Of a stretch of DNA of 57,005 nt, positions 43,049-52,960 are shown in pieces; position 1 is the stretch's first letter, and each line of letters opens with the position of its first letter. Source of the DNA: an uncultured Gammaproteobacteria bacterium. Lineage in GTDB: Bacteria; Pseudomonadota; Gammaproteobacteria; Pseudomonadales; Azotimanducaceae. Position numbers and translations under genes: made by a program. The stretch lies in NCBI GenBank assembly GCA_913050215.1, contig CAJXBG010000012.1, positions 1 through 57,005 on the forward strand. The letters are read 5' to 3'. A model generated the notes under the pieces. The model was not told where the DNA came from. It saw nothing but the letters and a program-made list of their open reading frames with translations, and searched no databases.

Positions 43049-43972
43049 ATGACAAATGACATGACCACTAAAAAAGAATCTTCAAACACACGCTGTGGCT
43101 ATGTCGCAATTGTTGGACGACCGAATGTCGGCAAGTCCACCTTGCTTAATCACATCCTCATGCAAAAAGTCAGTATTACTTCTAGTAAGCCTCAGACAAC
43201 CCGCCATCAGCTCCTGGGTATCAAGACTGAGTCTGGCGTGCAGATACTATATGTCGACACACCGGGCATTCATACGGAAGAGAAGAAAGCGATCAACCGG
43301 TACATGAACCGAAATGCTAAAAGCGTGCTGCGGGATGTTGATGTGATCGTTTTCGTTACGGATAGAACCGAATGGAGCAAAGACGACAAATTGGTGGCTG
43401 AGCTTGTAAAGCTGAGTCCGGGGCGGTTGATCGTCGCGATTAACAAGGTCGACTTGCTGAAGGATAAAACTCGGCTGTTACCTCACCTGCAGAAGCTACA
43501 GGAGATCTTTCCAGACACTGACCTTGTGCCTATTTCCGCCGAATCTGGTGACAACACAAAGCGACTGGAGCAACTCATTGCGGGGTACTTACCCGAGAGC
43601 CCTTTCTATTTTGAGGAAGATCAAGTAACTGATCGAACGGAACGTTTTATGGTATCCGAAATCATCCGTGAAAAGATGATGCGACAGCTGGGTGAAGAAT
43701 TACCATATGCGCTAACCATACAGATTGAACAATTTAAGGATGAGGGAAAACTCGTTCGCATTGAAGCGGTCGTATTCGTGGAAAGGGAAGGTCAGAAGAT
43801 TATTTTGATTGGTAAGGGCGGAAGCCGACTAAAACGAATCGGAACCGATGCTCGAAAAGACATTGAAAGATTGTTGGGGCGCAAGGTGATGCTTAATGTC
43901 TGGGCTAAAGTCAAGTCAGGCTGGTCTGACAGCGACAGAGCAATTAAAAGCCTGGGGTACGATGATGTCTAG
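43049..43972 (+). CDS. era: GTPase Era
   Basis: Essential GTPase that binds 16S rRNA near its 3' end during 30S assembly, 307 residues. G1 GRPNVGKS (23-30), G2 QTTRHQ, G3 DTPG (70-73), G4 NKVD, and a C-terminal KH RNA-binding domain with the GKGGSRLKRIG loop. AGGAAG lies before the ATG. It overlaps recO by 11 bases. Confidence 0.96.
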   Translation: MTNDMTTKKESSNTRCGYVAIVGRPNVGKSTLLNHILMQKVSITSSKPQTTRHQLLGIKTESGVQILYVDTPGIHTEEKKAINRYMNRNAKSVLRDVDVIVFVTDRTEWSKDDKLVAELVKLSPGRLIVAINKVDLLKDKTRLLPHLQKLQEIFPDTDLVPISAESGDNTKRLEQLIAGYLPESPFYFEEDQVTDRTERFMVSEIIREKMMRQLGEELPYALTIQIEQFKDEGKLVRIEAVVFVEREGQKIILIGKGGSRLKRIGTDARKDIERLLGRKVMLNVWAKVKSGWSDSDRAIKSLGYDDV

Positions 43973-44726
43973 TGAGGCTGGTGGCGCTGACAGCAACGAC
44001 TTGTCCGCCGCGTATGTGCTTCACACTCGAAAATATCGTGACACAAGCCTTATTGCCGAGCTTTACACACAGGCTCAGGGTCGTGTGGCTGTGGTCGCCA
44101 AGGGCGCCCGGAGTAAGCGCGGGGTTAAGCAGGCGATTTGGCAGCCATTTACGCCCTTACTCATCTCTTATATTGGCAAGGGCGACCTCAAAACCGTGAC
44201 GGGTATTGAGTTTTCGAGCAGTGGCTTTAGATTAACCGGAGAGAATCTGATCATGGGGCTCTATGTAAATGAGCTGATGGTCCGCTTACTGGCGAAAAGT
44301 GATCCACTAGAAAATTTGTTTGGTGCTTATCAGAGTGTCTTAAAAGATCTGATGATTGGTGAGGCGGCACAAGCTTCGCTGAGAAAGTTTGAGCTGTTTC
44401 TGTTAGATGCAATGGGTTACGGCATTAATTTCAATGAGACCTCGAACAGAGCGCAGATAGAACCCAACAAGCGCTATGAGTTTCGTGCCGGAGAAGGATT
44501 TATCCCGGTGGTCGACGTTTGGCGTGATCATCAATCAGGTGAGACTTCTAAACCCGGTGAACAGCATGATGTGGTAAGTTTTCGGGGCGAAACACTCCGT
44601 GCTATATCTGAGCGGGACTTCACTGAACCCGAAGCGTTACGCTGTGCTAAAGTGATTCTGCGAACTACCTTCCATTATCTGTTAGGTGGCAAGCCGCTGA
44701 AAAGCAGAGAGTTGTTTGTCAGGTGA
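43962..44726 (+). CDS. recO: DNA repair protein RecO
   Basis: RecFOR-pathway mediator that loads RecA onto SSB-coated DNA, 254 residues. The N-terminal OB-fold has AAYVLHTRKYRDTSLIAELY and VAKGARSKR, and the C-terminal helical domain has FELFLLDAMGYG and ALRCAKVILRTTFHYLLGGK in part. The zinc Cys set is not evident, as in other gammaproteobacterial RecO. Two adjacent ATGs (43962 and 43965) inside the end of era are the likely starts; the frame is open further up to 43896 but that part lies in era. pdxJ, which follows recO in Pseudomonas, is missing. Confidence 0.93.
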   Translation: MMSSEAGGADSNDLSAAYVLHTRKYRDTSLIAELYTQAQGRVAVVAKGARSKRGVKQAIWQPFTPLLISYIGKGDLKTVTGIEFSSSGFRLTGENLIMGLYVNELMVRLLAKSDPLENLFGAYQSVLKDLMIGEAAQASLRKFELFLLDAMGYGINFNETSNRAQIEPNKRYEFRAGEGFIPVVDVWRDHQSGETSKPGEQHDVVSFRGETLRAISERDFTEPEALRCAKVILRTTFHYLLGGKPLKSRELFVR

Positions 44727-44747
44727 TTTTTACCAAGTGGGCGCCCT

Positions 44748-45134
44748 ATGATTAAAGGAATAGGTACTGATCTTGTCAGAACCTCGCGTATCGCAAACAG
44801 TCTTGAGCGATTCGGCGAACGTTTTGCGGAAAAAATCCTTGCCTCGAGGGAGATGACAGACTTTAAATCCTCGAAAGACAAGGTGAAGTTCCTGTCCAAA
44901 AGGTTTGCTGCGAAAGAGGCAGTGGCCAAGGCGCTTGGCACGGGAATGAGCGCAGGCGTTCACTTTAAATTGATTGAGGTGACTCACAAGCCATCCGGTT
45001 CACCAGAGGTTGTGTTGCATGGAGCTGCACAGCAGAGGGCTAATAAGCTCGGTGTGACGCATACCTATCTGTCTGTGACCGATGAACAGGGGCTAGCCCA
45101 AGCGTTCTCTGTGCTTGAGGGAGGGGCAGTTTAG
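44748..45134 (+). CDS. acpS: Holo-[acyl-carrier-protein] synthase
   Basis: Transfers 4'-phosphopantetheine from CoA to ACP, 128 residues. The two motifs are present: GIGTDLV with D8 and RFAAKEAVAKALGTG with E57, which bind Mg. It comes 21 bases after recO and probably ends this operon. The convergent gacS-like gene ends three bases later. Confidence 0.95.
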   Translation: MIKGIGTDLVRTSRIANSLERFGERFAEKILASREMTDFKSSKDKVKFLSKRFAAKEAVAKALGTGMSAGVHFKLIEVTHKPSGSPEVVLHGAAQQRANKLGVTHTYLSVTDEQGLAQAFSVLEGGAV

Positions 45135-45137
45135 AAC

Positions 45138-47051
45138 CTACACTCGTCCCTGGTCTTCAACTTGGTTTAAGAAAGCGTTTCGGTGGCTAAGATGCCATTC
45201 AATGAGTCTGTTTGCATCGTGATTCACGATCATCATCACAGCGTTAATGCCTTTATCTTGCTGTGTCACCGCGCTGGGGTGCGCCTCGAGCACCATTTTG
45301 CTTTTAAGCAACCGGTCTAATTTCTTGATCGAATCTTCAAATTTAGGAACACCACAACAGCAACAAGCGCCTTTGATCCTATGGGCTATAAACCCCATTG
45401 CTGGGTAGTCCTGTTGCTGAAAATGAATGTTCAATTGTTCGATATCAACAGGCAGTGATTCAACCAGCATGTCCATCATCTCTTTCGCTAGAGCGGGTCG
45501 GTTATCTGCACGAACCAGAGAAAGATCAAGGTCCACGACGTCAGATACATCAGACTGAAGATTGGCCAGAGCCGGCTTCTTAGCAGTGCTATTCGCGCGC
45601 CGAGTTGCCGGTTGATACCCGACATGCTGCGTCAGAGCCTGCTCAATAGTTGCCCGATCAATGGGTTTCTTGTAGATGTCGTTTATACCGCTCTTTAACG
45701 CCGCTGAAAAATCGTTAGGTGAGAGACTAGGCGACAAAGCGATGATTGGAACGAGGGGGTGCATGGCGTTTCTTCTTGCCATAGATGTCTGAAATCTATT
45801 CGTTCTCAGCATGTGCAGATCTATGAATACCAAATCAATGTGTTTACCAAAAAGTGCGATTGCTTCGCTGTCGTTAGTTGCTGATGTCGCATGAACGCCC
45901 AGAGATTCGAGATGGGTCACAACCCGTCGGAGGTTCTGCAGGTTGTCATCAACAACTAAGACATTGCTACTTTTAATCTGAGCGCGAGCAGCACATTGTG
46001 CCACGACGCTCAGCTCAACTAACAATTCACGATGCTTTATTGGATATTGCAGGGGCTTGCTGTTCGCATCCTCCCATGGCCCGCTGTCGTTAAATAGAAA
46101 GACAATGCCAGATTTAGACCATTCATCGATTTGTTGCCGTGAAGTGATCTGCTGCTCTGGGTCCACGAAAAAGCAGTTCACGTTTTTTTCTTCACTTGTG
46201 ATCTTCATACCCAGATCTTCAAGTCTATTGGATATGGCTGCTCGTCTTGCAATATTGGTGCTAATGACTCTGCCGCTGAGGTTTGATAAACCTACCCGAT
46301 TTAGTGGGCTTGATGATAGAAGTGGAATTTCAAGTCTGGACTGATGTATATGAGCCTGAGTAATTTCCAGTAGTGCCGTTAGTTGGTCGCTTATTTCGAG
46401 CGCGTCTGGCGTTGCCAGACTTGTCGATTGACCGCTCGCGATACGATTACCCGAATATTGTCTCAACAAAATACCGCTTGGCGTATTGTTGATTTCAAAT
46501 GAGATCAGATGCGAATTTGAATCAGGAGATTTATTATCGAATGCCGAGTGAGCTATTCGGTGTAGGATGAAGTTGTATATGAGTGAAGTAACAGCATCCT
46601 TGTTGGCTATTCTGTGATGTTGTTTCGAATCACGGTATTGATACAGTATGTCCACACGGGGTCGGACCAGCGCCTTGGTTGCGAAAGCAATTGCGCGGTC
46701 AACAAGTTCTCGTACTTCGAATGATTCATCAGGTCTGGCATGCAACTGAGACTGGTAGATCTTACTGGATTCAAGGTGAAAGAAGCTCAACTCGCCATTG
46801 GCATCCTGCAACTCTCGGAAGGCTTTGCTGGCTGGAATTTCTTGAAAAGCTAGTAAGTTGGTAAAGCTGCGAATTGTTTGCAGTGGGCCGCGTTTCAGTT
46901 GCTGGAAACTCTGCAGCATTAATCGGTGTGTCGCAGCGCCGGTATCTAGTCTGTACCTGCCATAAATAGGCGTAAACTTTTTTGCCTGACTGATGCGATG
47001 CTCATGCATGTGCGAATCGCCCACATGTTCGACAGCAAACGGATGATTCAC
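45138..47051 (-). CDS. Degenerate GacS/BarA-like regulator with receiver and Hpt domains
   Basis: A 637-residue protein in the place of gacS (divergent from cysM, near rlmD and relA). There is no transmembrane or HAMP segment. A vestigial dimerisation helix is at about 43-68, where the kinase H-box S-H-E-x-R-T-P-L reads Q-Q-L-K-R-G-P-L, so the phospho-His is missing. The ATP-binding region (about 110-245) lacks the G boxes. A degenerate first receiver (about 258-350) follows, then a full receiver with D368, D369, D411 and K462, and an Hpt domain with H557 in AHRIKG. It should not autophosphorylate but could still relay phosphate. The start is GTG 47051; a stop lies in frame just upstream. Confidence 0.82.
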   Translation of the reverse strand: MNHPFAVEHVGDSHMHEHRISQAKKFTPIYGRYRLDTGAATHRLMLQSFQQLKRGPLQTIRSFTNLLAFQEIPASKAFRELQDANGELSFFHLESSKIYQSQLHARPDESFEVRELVDRAIAFATKALVRPRVDILYQYRDSKQHHRIANKDAVTSLIYNFILHRIAHSAFDNKSPDSNSHLISFEINNTPSGILLRQYSGNRIASGQSTSLATPDALEISDQLTALLEITQAHIHQSRLEIPLLSSSPLNRVGLSNLSGRVISTNIARRAAISNRLEDLGMKITSEEKNVNCFFVDPEQQITSRQQIDEWSKSGIVFLFNDSGPWEDANSKPLQYPIKHRELLVELSVVAQCAARAQIKSSNVLVVDDNLQNLRRVVTHLESLGVHATSATNDSEAIALFGKHIDLVFIDLHMLRTNRFQTSMARRNAMHPLVPIIALSPSLSPNDFSAALKSGINDIYKKPIDRATIEQALTQHVGYQPATRRANSTAKKPALANLQSDVSDVVDLDLSLVRADNRPALAKEMMDMLVESLPVDIEQLNIHFQQQDYPAMGFIAHRIKGACCCCGVPKFEDSIKKLDRLLKSKMVLEAHPSAVTQQDKGINAVMMIVNHDANRLIEWHLSHRNAFLNQVEDQGRV

Positions 47052-47227
47052 ATCTAATTGGCAAATAATGTGGGCATAATTTCACTGGCGTTATTCCTGC
47101 CAAAGTCTTGACCCCCTGAATAATGTTATGACAAGGGGGAATTAACTTAGACTATCCTGATATTATATGTATTCACGATGATCTCCTATTATTGAAAGTT
47201 AACACGCATTTTTAAAGTTTGAACCCT

Positions 47228-48133
47228 ATGAATGAGACAAATTACCCGACCATTGACGCTTTCGTTGGAAATACGCCTTTGGTCAAATTACAGCGTATGG
47301 GCGGTGAGACGACCAACACAATATTGTTAAAACTCGAAGGGAATAATCCAGCAGGCTCGGTGAAGGATAGACCTGCGCTCAGCATGATTGTCCGAGCAGA
47401 GTTAAAGGGTGAAATATCACCAGGCGACACCCTTATAGAGGCGACCAGTGGTAACACGGGCATTGCACTCGCGATGGTCGCCGCGATTAAGGGATATGAA
47501 ATGGTGCTGATCATGCCCTCTCATATGAGTAGCGAAAGAAAATCTGCGATGACAGCATACGGTGCGAAGTTGATTGAGGTAACACAGGACGAGGGTATGG
47601 AAGGTGCGCGTGATCTAGCCACTAAGATGGAGCGAGAAGGTAAAGGCAAGGTGCTTGACCAGTTCTCTAACCTAGATAACCCCATCGCGCATTACGAAGG
47701 CACGGGTCCGGAGTTAATGAAGCAGACCCACGGAAATATTACGCACTTTGTTAGTTCAATGGGGACGACAGGAACAATTATGGGCGTATCCCGGTATTTT
47801 CGAGAAGCAAAGCCGGATGTGGAGATTATTGGCCTACAACCAGTTGAAGGCTCGGCGATCCCTGGCATCAGAAGATGGCCGGAAGCCTATTTGCCGAGCA
47901 TTTTTAACAAGACGATTGTTGATCGGGTTATTGATATGGATCAGTCCATCGCGGAAACTACGATGCGACGACTAGCCGTCGAAGAAGGTGTTTTCTGTGG
48001 CGTATCTTCCGGTGGTTCAGTGGCCGGCGCGCTTCAGATTAGCAGTGAAGTTGAAAATTCGACGATAGTTGCCATTATCTGTGATCGCGGTGATCGTTAT
48101 CTTTCAACAGGTGTATTTACGCCATCTGAATGA
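47228..48133 (+). CDS. cysM: Cysteine synthase B
   Basis: PLP-dependent O-acetylserine sulfhydrylase B of 301 residues, which makes cysteine from O-acetylserine and sulfide or thiosulfate. The PLP lysine is K46 in NPAGSVKDRPA, the phosphate loop is TSGNTG (73-78), and GTTGTIMGVSRYF and SSGGSVAGAL complete the fold. CysM rather than CysK is inferred from the CysM-like IPGIRRWPEAYLP region and from gene order. The ATG at 47228 is preferred over an in-frame TTG at 47219. It is divergent from the GacS-like gene. Confidence 0.94.
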   Translation: MNETNYPTIDAFVGNTPLVKLQRMGGETTNTILLKLEGNNPAGSVKDRPALSMIVRAELKGEISPGDTLIEATSGNTGIALAMVAAIKGYEMVLIMPSHMSSERKSAMTAYGAKLIEVTQDEGMEGARDLATKMEREGKGKVLDQFSNLDNPIAHYEGTGPELMKQTHGNITHFVSSMGTTGTIMGVSRYFREAKPDVEIIGLQPVEGSAIPGIRRWPEAYLPSIFNKTIVDRVIDMDQSIAETTMRRLAVEEGVFCGVSSGGSVAGALQISSEVENSTIVAIICDRGDRYLSTGVFTPSE

Positions 48134-48207
48134 TTCCAGTAACGTTAGACGTTGCGCCAAATAAAGATGTACCCTGATTAATATAGTAAATACATGCTGA
48201 GTGTTTG

Positions 48208-49515
48208 ATGGCGAAGAGAATTAAAAATTTTGACCCAGTACAAATTGAGACTCTGGACTTACATACCGAGGGCTACGGCACGACTGATGACGAAAAAATT
48301 GTGGTGCTGGGAGCGCTCTCGGATGAAGTCGTAATCGCCGAACCTTATGTGCAGAAGCGTCGTAAGAAAATCTATAAGACAATAAGTGTAATCAGGTCAA
48401 ACGCCGATAGGGTTGACCCAGCTTGTATGGCGGCGGATAAATGTGGTGGTTGTAGTTTGCAACACCTTGATCCAGACGCTCAAATTAATTTCAAGCACAA
48501 TCATCTCGTTAGCTTGCTAGGAGAGAATGCTCCAGAGAGTTGGTTGCAACCTCTGAAAGGGCCCGTTAGCGCTTACCGCAGCAAGGCGCGGCTAGGTGTT
48601 AAGTTTGTAGATAAAAAAGACAAGGTGCTCGTCGGGTTTAGGGAAAAAATGAAACCCTATATTTCTGAAATAGAGACTTGTGGTGTGCTACGAAGGTCTG
48701 TAGGCGAAAGAATTGAGGCGTTAGCGAAGTTGGTAGAACAGCTCTCGGTATGTCGTGCGGTGCCACAAATCGAAGTTGCTGTGGGTGATAGTGAAACTGC
48801 TTTGGTATTCCGCCATTTGGAGTCTTTCGTCGATGAAGACCTAGCGCTTTTTCAGCGCTTTGGTGCTGAAAATTCTGTTTCTATCTATTTGCAACCTGGC
48901 AACGAGCAGTCAGTCCACAAGATATTCCCAGCCGATGGAAATGAAAGGTTAAGTTATTCATTGCCTGATTTTGACCTCGTATTCGATTTTCATCCAATGG
49001 ACTTCATTCAAATTAACCAGGCAATTAATCAGCGAATGATCCCGCTAGCAGTAAAGCTTCTGGCGCTGAAACCTGAAGACGATGTGTTTGACGCTTTCTG
49101 TGGTATTGGTAATTTCAGTTTACCTTTGGCCACCATTGCACGGTCAGTTCTGGGTATTGAAGCTTCGGCATCCAGCGTGCTTCGCGCTGGGGAAAATGCC
49201 GCGCGAAATGGCATAAAGAATGCCACTTTTATATCTGCCGACCTGTTCGCTGAAAGCCCCTGTATACCTGGCTTGCAGGACATCAATAAAGTGCTCATAG
49301 ACCCGCCCAGAAGTGGTGCAGAAGAGGTATGTAAAAAGCTTGCAAGCCATAAGGTTGAAAGGTTAGTGTACGTCTCCTGCAATCCGGTGACCCTTGCGAG
49401 GGACGCGAAATTGCTGGTTGAAAGTGGGTATCGTTTTGAAAATGCAGGCGTTATCGATATGTTTCCCCACACGAATCACGTTGAATCGATTGCATGCTTT
49501 TCTTACAACACGTAA
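48208..49515 (+). CDS. rlmD: 23S rRNA (uracil1939-C5)-methyltransferase RlmD
   Basis: SAM-dependent methyltransferase (RumA) of 435 residues. The 4Fe-4S cysteines are C73, C79 and C82 (ACMAADKCGGC) with C158 (ETCG). A TRAM-like N-terminal domain covers about 10-65. The SAM motif is VFDAFCGIGNFSLPL, then LIDPPRSGAEEV, and the catalytic Cys is in VYVSCNPVTLARD. ATG 48208 follows an in-frame TTG at 48205. In Pseudomonas it also sits between cysM and relA. Confidence 0.95.
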   Translation: MAKRIKNFDPVQIETLDLHTEGYGTTDDEKIVVLGALSDEVVIAEPYVQKRRKKIYKTISVIRSNADRVDPACMAADKCGGCSLQHLDPDAQINFKHNHLVSLLGENAPESWLQPLKGPVSAYRSKARLGVKFVDKKDKVLVGFREKMKPYISEIETCGVLRRSVGERIEALAKLVEQLSVCRAVPQIEVAVGDSETALVFRHLESFVDEDLALFQRFGAENSVSIYLQPGNEQSVHKIFPADGNERLSYSLPDFDLVFDFHPMDFIQINQAINQRMIPLAVKLLALKPEDDVFDAFCGIGNFSLPLATIARSVLGIEASASSVLRAGENAARNGIKNATFISADLFAESPCIPGLQDINKVLIDPPRSGAEEVCKKLASHKVERLVYVSCNPVTLARDAKLLVESGYRFENAGVIDMFPHTNHVESIACFSYNT

Positions 49516-49571
49516 GCAATTGGTTCCAACGAGTGAAGAACACAAATAAATTGAAAAGCTATTCCAGGAGC

Positions 49572-49593
49572 GATGCGCTGAATGTGGCGCATT
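49572..49593 (+). terminator. Hairpin after rlmD, possible terminator
   Basis: ATGCGC (49573-49578) and GCGCAT (49587-49592) form a six-base stem, extended by a G-U pair, with an eight-base loop, followed by TTTCATTT. It lies 57 bases past the rlmD stop. Weak but in the right place. Confidence 0.35.
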
Positions 49594-49654
49594 TCATTTA
49601 CGATGACTTGTCTTAGCTAATTCGAGTGAGTCCGGAAAAGCAACAAAAGCAATT

Positions 49655-51877
49655 ATGGTAAAAGTTCGAGAAGAACAACCGCTCGATATTGATGGTCGCA
49701 TCGACATTGAGTTTTGGTTGTGCAAGCTAAACGAAAATTATCCATCACTTAATCTTGCGAGAGTTCGCGAAGTATGTGATCTGTCTGAGCAGGCAGAAGC
49801 AAAAGCTATATCAACCAACACTGTCTGGAAAGCCGGTCGAAGTAGCCATCGCACCGGACTTGATATGGCGGATATCCTTACAGACCTTCGAGTCGACGAA
49901 GACGGTATCATTGCCGCGATCATCTATCGTGCTGTGCGTGAAAATCAGATTACACTCAACCACGTAAAGAAACAGTTTGGTGAAGGTGTCGGCACGCTGG
50001 TGGAAGGTGTGTTGAGAATGGCCGCAATCAGCAATATACAGTTCTCGAAATCTGAGGTTCTAGGCGAACAAAAAGACCAATTAGAACAAGCCAAGCGATT
50101 GCTGATTTCCATTGTTGATGATGTCAGGGTGGCGCTGATCAAATTGGCTGAAAGGACCTGTGCGATAAGATCTATTGGCAGCGCTGAGCCTGAGAAAAGA
50201 ATTAAACTGGCGCGTGAGGTATTTGAAATTTACTCACCACTGGCGCATCGGTTGGGTATTGGTCATCTAAAATGGGAACTGGAAGATATGTCTTTTCGGT
50301 ACCTTGAGCCGCTTGCCTACAAAAGAATTGCATCACTGCTGGATGAAAAACGCAGGGACAGACAAGACTACATTGTACAAGTCATTGATACGCTGAAAAC
50401 AAAATTAAAAGAGGTACATGTTGAAGCACAAGTAGAAGGGCGTGCTAAACATATTTACAGTATCTGGCGAAAAATGCACAACAAGGGTATCTCTTTCTCT
50501 CAGGTGTATGACGTACGAGCGGTGCGTGTACTGGTTCCCGACATTAACGATTGTTATCGCGCTCTGGGGATTGTTCACGGACGCTGGCGAAACCTGCCCT
50601 ACGAATTCGACGACTATATCGCCACACCGAAAGAAAATGGTTATCGCAGTTTACACACCGCGGTAATTGGACCGGAAGGGAATGTTCTTGAAGTGCAGAT
50701 TCGAACCTTCGATATGCACGAAGAGGCGGAATACGGGGTTTGTTCCCACTGGCAATACAAGTCGAAAGAGAACGATCCTGAACCAGAAGCTTATCAGCAG
50801 AAAATTGATTGGTTGCGAACGCTGCTCGACTGGGGCGAAGAACTCGGCGACGTTGCTGAGATTTCATCAGACCTTCTATCCGAAGTTAGCCTCGACCGAA
50901 TTTACTTGTTTACAAGAGAAGGTCATGTCATAGACATGATGCCAAAGGCGACACCTGTAGATTTTGCTTATCGCGTTCACACAGAGGTGGGTCATAAATG
51001 TCGGGGTGCTAAGATTAACGGAAAAGTGGTGCCGCTCAATACAAGATTGAAATCTGGCGACCAGGTTGAAGTGATTGTTGGCGACAAAACGGAACCTCGA
51101 AGGGAATGGCTACACGAACATCTAGGTTATGTCGCGACCAGTCGCGCGAAAGCAAAAATCCAATCGTGGTTTGGTCAGAGAACAAAAAGAAAGAATGCCT
51201 CTGAAGGTAAAAAGCTGCTTGTTGAAGAACTTCGGCACTTGGGTTTTGAAAATGCCGACTTAAATGCACTGGTTAAATCGTTGGGATACAAAAAGCCAAA
51301 TGATCTTTACGCTGAAATTGGTGTCGGCGAAGTAGGTGTGCTAAATATTGTCGAGAAGGCAGTCACGTTAGTTGAACTCGATCAAAGGGATAAGCAACTC
51401 AGTCTCTTACCAGGAGAAGCGAAACCGCTCGATGAGAAGCGATCGTTAATCGCTGGCCTTGGTGATCTTGAACACGAAATGTCTAGATGTTGCAAGGCTG
51501 TACCTGGCGATTCAATCGTTGGCGTAATCAACGATGCCAATAAGGTTTACGTCCACCGCCAAGACTGTCTGAAAGCGCTGCAGGCGAATTTGTCCGGAAA
51601 TATTATCCGGCTTGATTGGCGGCAAAACACGGCTGTAACTTTCCCAGTCAATATAGAAATCGTATCCTACGATCGAGCGGGCCTGCTGCATGATGTTACC
51701 GGTGTGTTCATGTTGGAAAATACTAACGTTTTCTCAATGAGTAGTGACAGGCGAGACAAGAAAGTGGTGGTCGCGATGGAAATTGAAGTGACTAGCATCA
51801 ACGGTCTGCTGAAGACGCTGGAAAAAATTGAGCGATTGTCGAACGTCATTTCTGCTCAAAGGGTACAGTCTGAATAG
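49655..51877 (+). CDS. relA: GTP pyrophosphokinase RelA
   Basis: Ribosome-linked (p)ppGpp synthetase of the stringent response, 740 residues. The N-terminal hydrolase-like domain has lost the HD metal motif (IIAAIIYRAV where SpoT has a His-Asp pair), so it should be synthesis-only. The synthetase domain has YDVRAVRVLVPD, EFDDYIATPKENGYRSLHTA and VQIRTFDMHEEAEYG. The TGS domain is at about 405-465 (YLFTREGHVIDMMPKATPVD), a zinc-finger region has EMSRCCKAVPGD, and the C-terminal ACT domain begins near PVNIEIVSYDRAGLL. The usual place of relA after rlmD is kept. Confidence 0.96.
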   Translation: MVKVREEQPLDIDGRIDIEFWLCKLNENYPSLNLARVREVCDLSEQAEAKAISTNTVWKAGRSSHRTGLDMADILTDLRVDEDGIIAAIIYRAVRENQITLNHVKKQFGEGVGTLVEGVLRMAAISNIQFSKSEVLGEQKDQLEQAKRLLISIVDDVRVALIKLAERTCAIRSIGSAEPEKRIKLAREVFEIYSPLAHRLGIGHLKWELEDMSFRYLEPLAYKRIASLLDEKRRDRQDYIVQVIDTLKTKLKEVHVEAQVEGRAKHIYSIWRKMHNKGISFSQVYDVRAVRVLVPDINDCYRALGIVHGRWRNLPYEFDDYIATPKENGYRSLHTAVIGPEGNVLEVQIRTFDMHEEAEYGVCSHWQYKSKENDPEPEAYQQKIDWLRTLLDWGEELGDVAEISSDLLSEVSLDRIYLFTREGHVIDMMPKATPVDFAYRVHTEVGHKCRGAKINGKVVPLNTRLKSGDQVEVIVGDKTEPRREWLHEHLGYVATSRAKAKIQSWFGQRTKRKNASEGKKLLVEELRHLGFENADLNALVKSLGYKKPNDLYAEIGVGEVGVLNIVEKAVTLVELDQRDKQLSLLPGEAKPLDEKRSLIAGLGDLEHEMSRCCKAVPGDSIVGVINDANKVYVHRQDCLKALQANLSGNIIRLDWRQNTAVTFPVNIEIVSYDRAGLLHDVTGVFMLENTNVFSMSSDRRDKKVVVAMEIEVTSINGLLKTLEKIERLSNVISAQRVQSE

Positions 51878-52021
51878 GTGTATTGGTTCATAGCCGGCCC
51901 TTTGTAATGTTTTACTTATGTCAAAATGTAGCGAATTTTTATCGTTTCGGCTCGCCATTGGCTAATAACGGATTGTAGATTTTAATTTTTCTAAACTTAC
52001 TAAAAGTCGGGAGATTCTGAC

Positions 52022-52687
52022 GTGAAGATGATTCTATTAGGCGCACCGGGCGTGGGCAAAGGTACACAGGCAAAACTGGTGATGGATAAATACGGGATAC
52101 CCCAGATATCTACCGGTGACATGCTGAGAGAAGCGATAAAAGCAGGGACCGCCTTAGGCGAGAAAGTAAAAGCTGTACTAGAATCAGGCGCGTTGGTCAC
52201 CGATGAAATCATAATCGATCTGGTGAAAGAGCGTATTACGCAACCGGATTGTGAAAAAGGTTTCCTGTTCGATGGTTTTCCTCGAACAATTCCACAAGCT
52301 CAGGCATTGGTAGACGAAAATATTGCAATCGATAGTGTCATTGAAATCAAAGTACCCGAAGAAGAGATTGTAAAACGATTGAGTGGACGTAGAGTCCATC
52401 TGGACTCTGGCCGTATTTATCACGTGTTGTTCGATCCACCGAAGGTGGAAGGTAAAGATGACGAAACTGGAGAAGCACTCATTCAACGCGACGATGATAC
52501 AGAGGAGACGATTAACGAACGTCTAAAAGTATATGTCGAACAAACGGAACCGTTGGTATTGTTTTATCAGCGTCTATCCGACGAGAGCGATTCGTCGCTT
52601 ACCTATGATGCGATCGATGGGCTAGGTTCAACGGAAGAAATTTCTAACAAGATTTTTACGATTTTAAATGACCAAACGAACCCGTAA
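52022..52687 (+). CDS. adk: Adenylate kinase
   Basis: Converts ATP + AMP to two ADP, 221 residues. The P-loop is GAPGVGKG (7-14), the AMP site has STGDMLREA and [10 protein letters not shown], and the lid (about 122-160) has [15 protein letters not shown] without zinc cysteines, as in other gammaproteobacteria. The start is GTG at 52022 with GGGAG at 52009-52013. An ATG two codons on is possible but less well spaced. Confidence 0.96.
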   Translation: MKMILLGAPGVGKGTQAKLVMDKYGIPQISTGDMLREAIKAGTALGEKVKAVLESGALVTDEIIIDLVKERITQPDCEKGFLFDGFPRTIPQAQALVDENIAIDSVIEIKVPEEEIVKRLSGRRVHLDSGRIYHVLFDPPKVEGKDDETGEALIQRDDDTEETINERLKVYVEQTEPLVLFYQRLSDESDSSLTYDAIDGLGSTEEISNKIFTILNDQTNP

Positions 52688-52745
52688 AGTTGCGTTTTCG
52701 GCTAGATAGAGCTGATTTGTTAGTTTTTTTTTAAGATAATCAGGT

Positions 52746-52772
52746 AAAACGTTGAAAAAGATACGTTTTTTA
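52746..52772 (+). terminator. A/T-rich hairpin with T run after adk
   Basis: AAAACGT (52746-52752) and ACGTTTT (52763-52769) form a seven-base stem with a ten-base loop and continue into TTTTTTAT. The stem is weak in G/C, so termination may be partial. The region 52720-52805 is overall very A/T-rich with several T runs. Confidence 0.5.
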
Positions 52773-52960
52773 TAAAAAAATTTTGCAATTTGTTTTTTTT
52801 TGTCTAAACTTCTCTTCGTTGATGCAACTGTATACGTGGTTTCTTAAATTGTGTTGTAAAAAACACACTGCCGGGGAGAAGTATTACAGGTGCTTGGCGA
52901 AAAAAGTGGTTCTGTTCTAACGAAAATTTGTTCTTCAACAGTAAGACAGGAGTGTACAAA

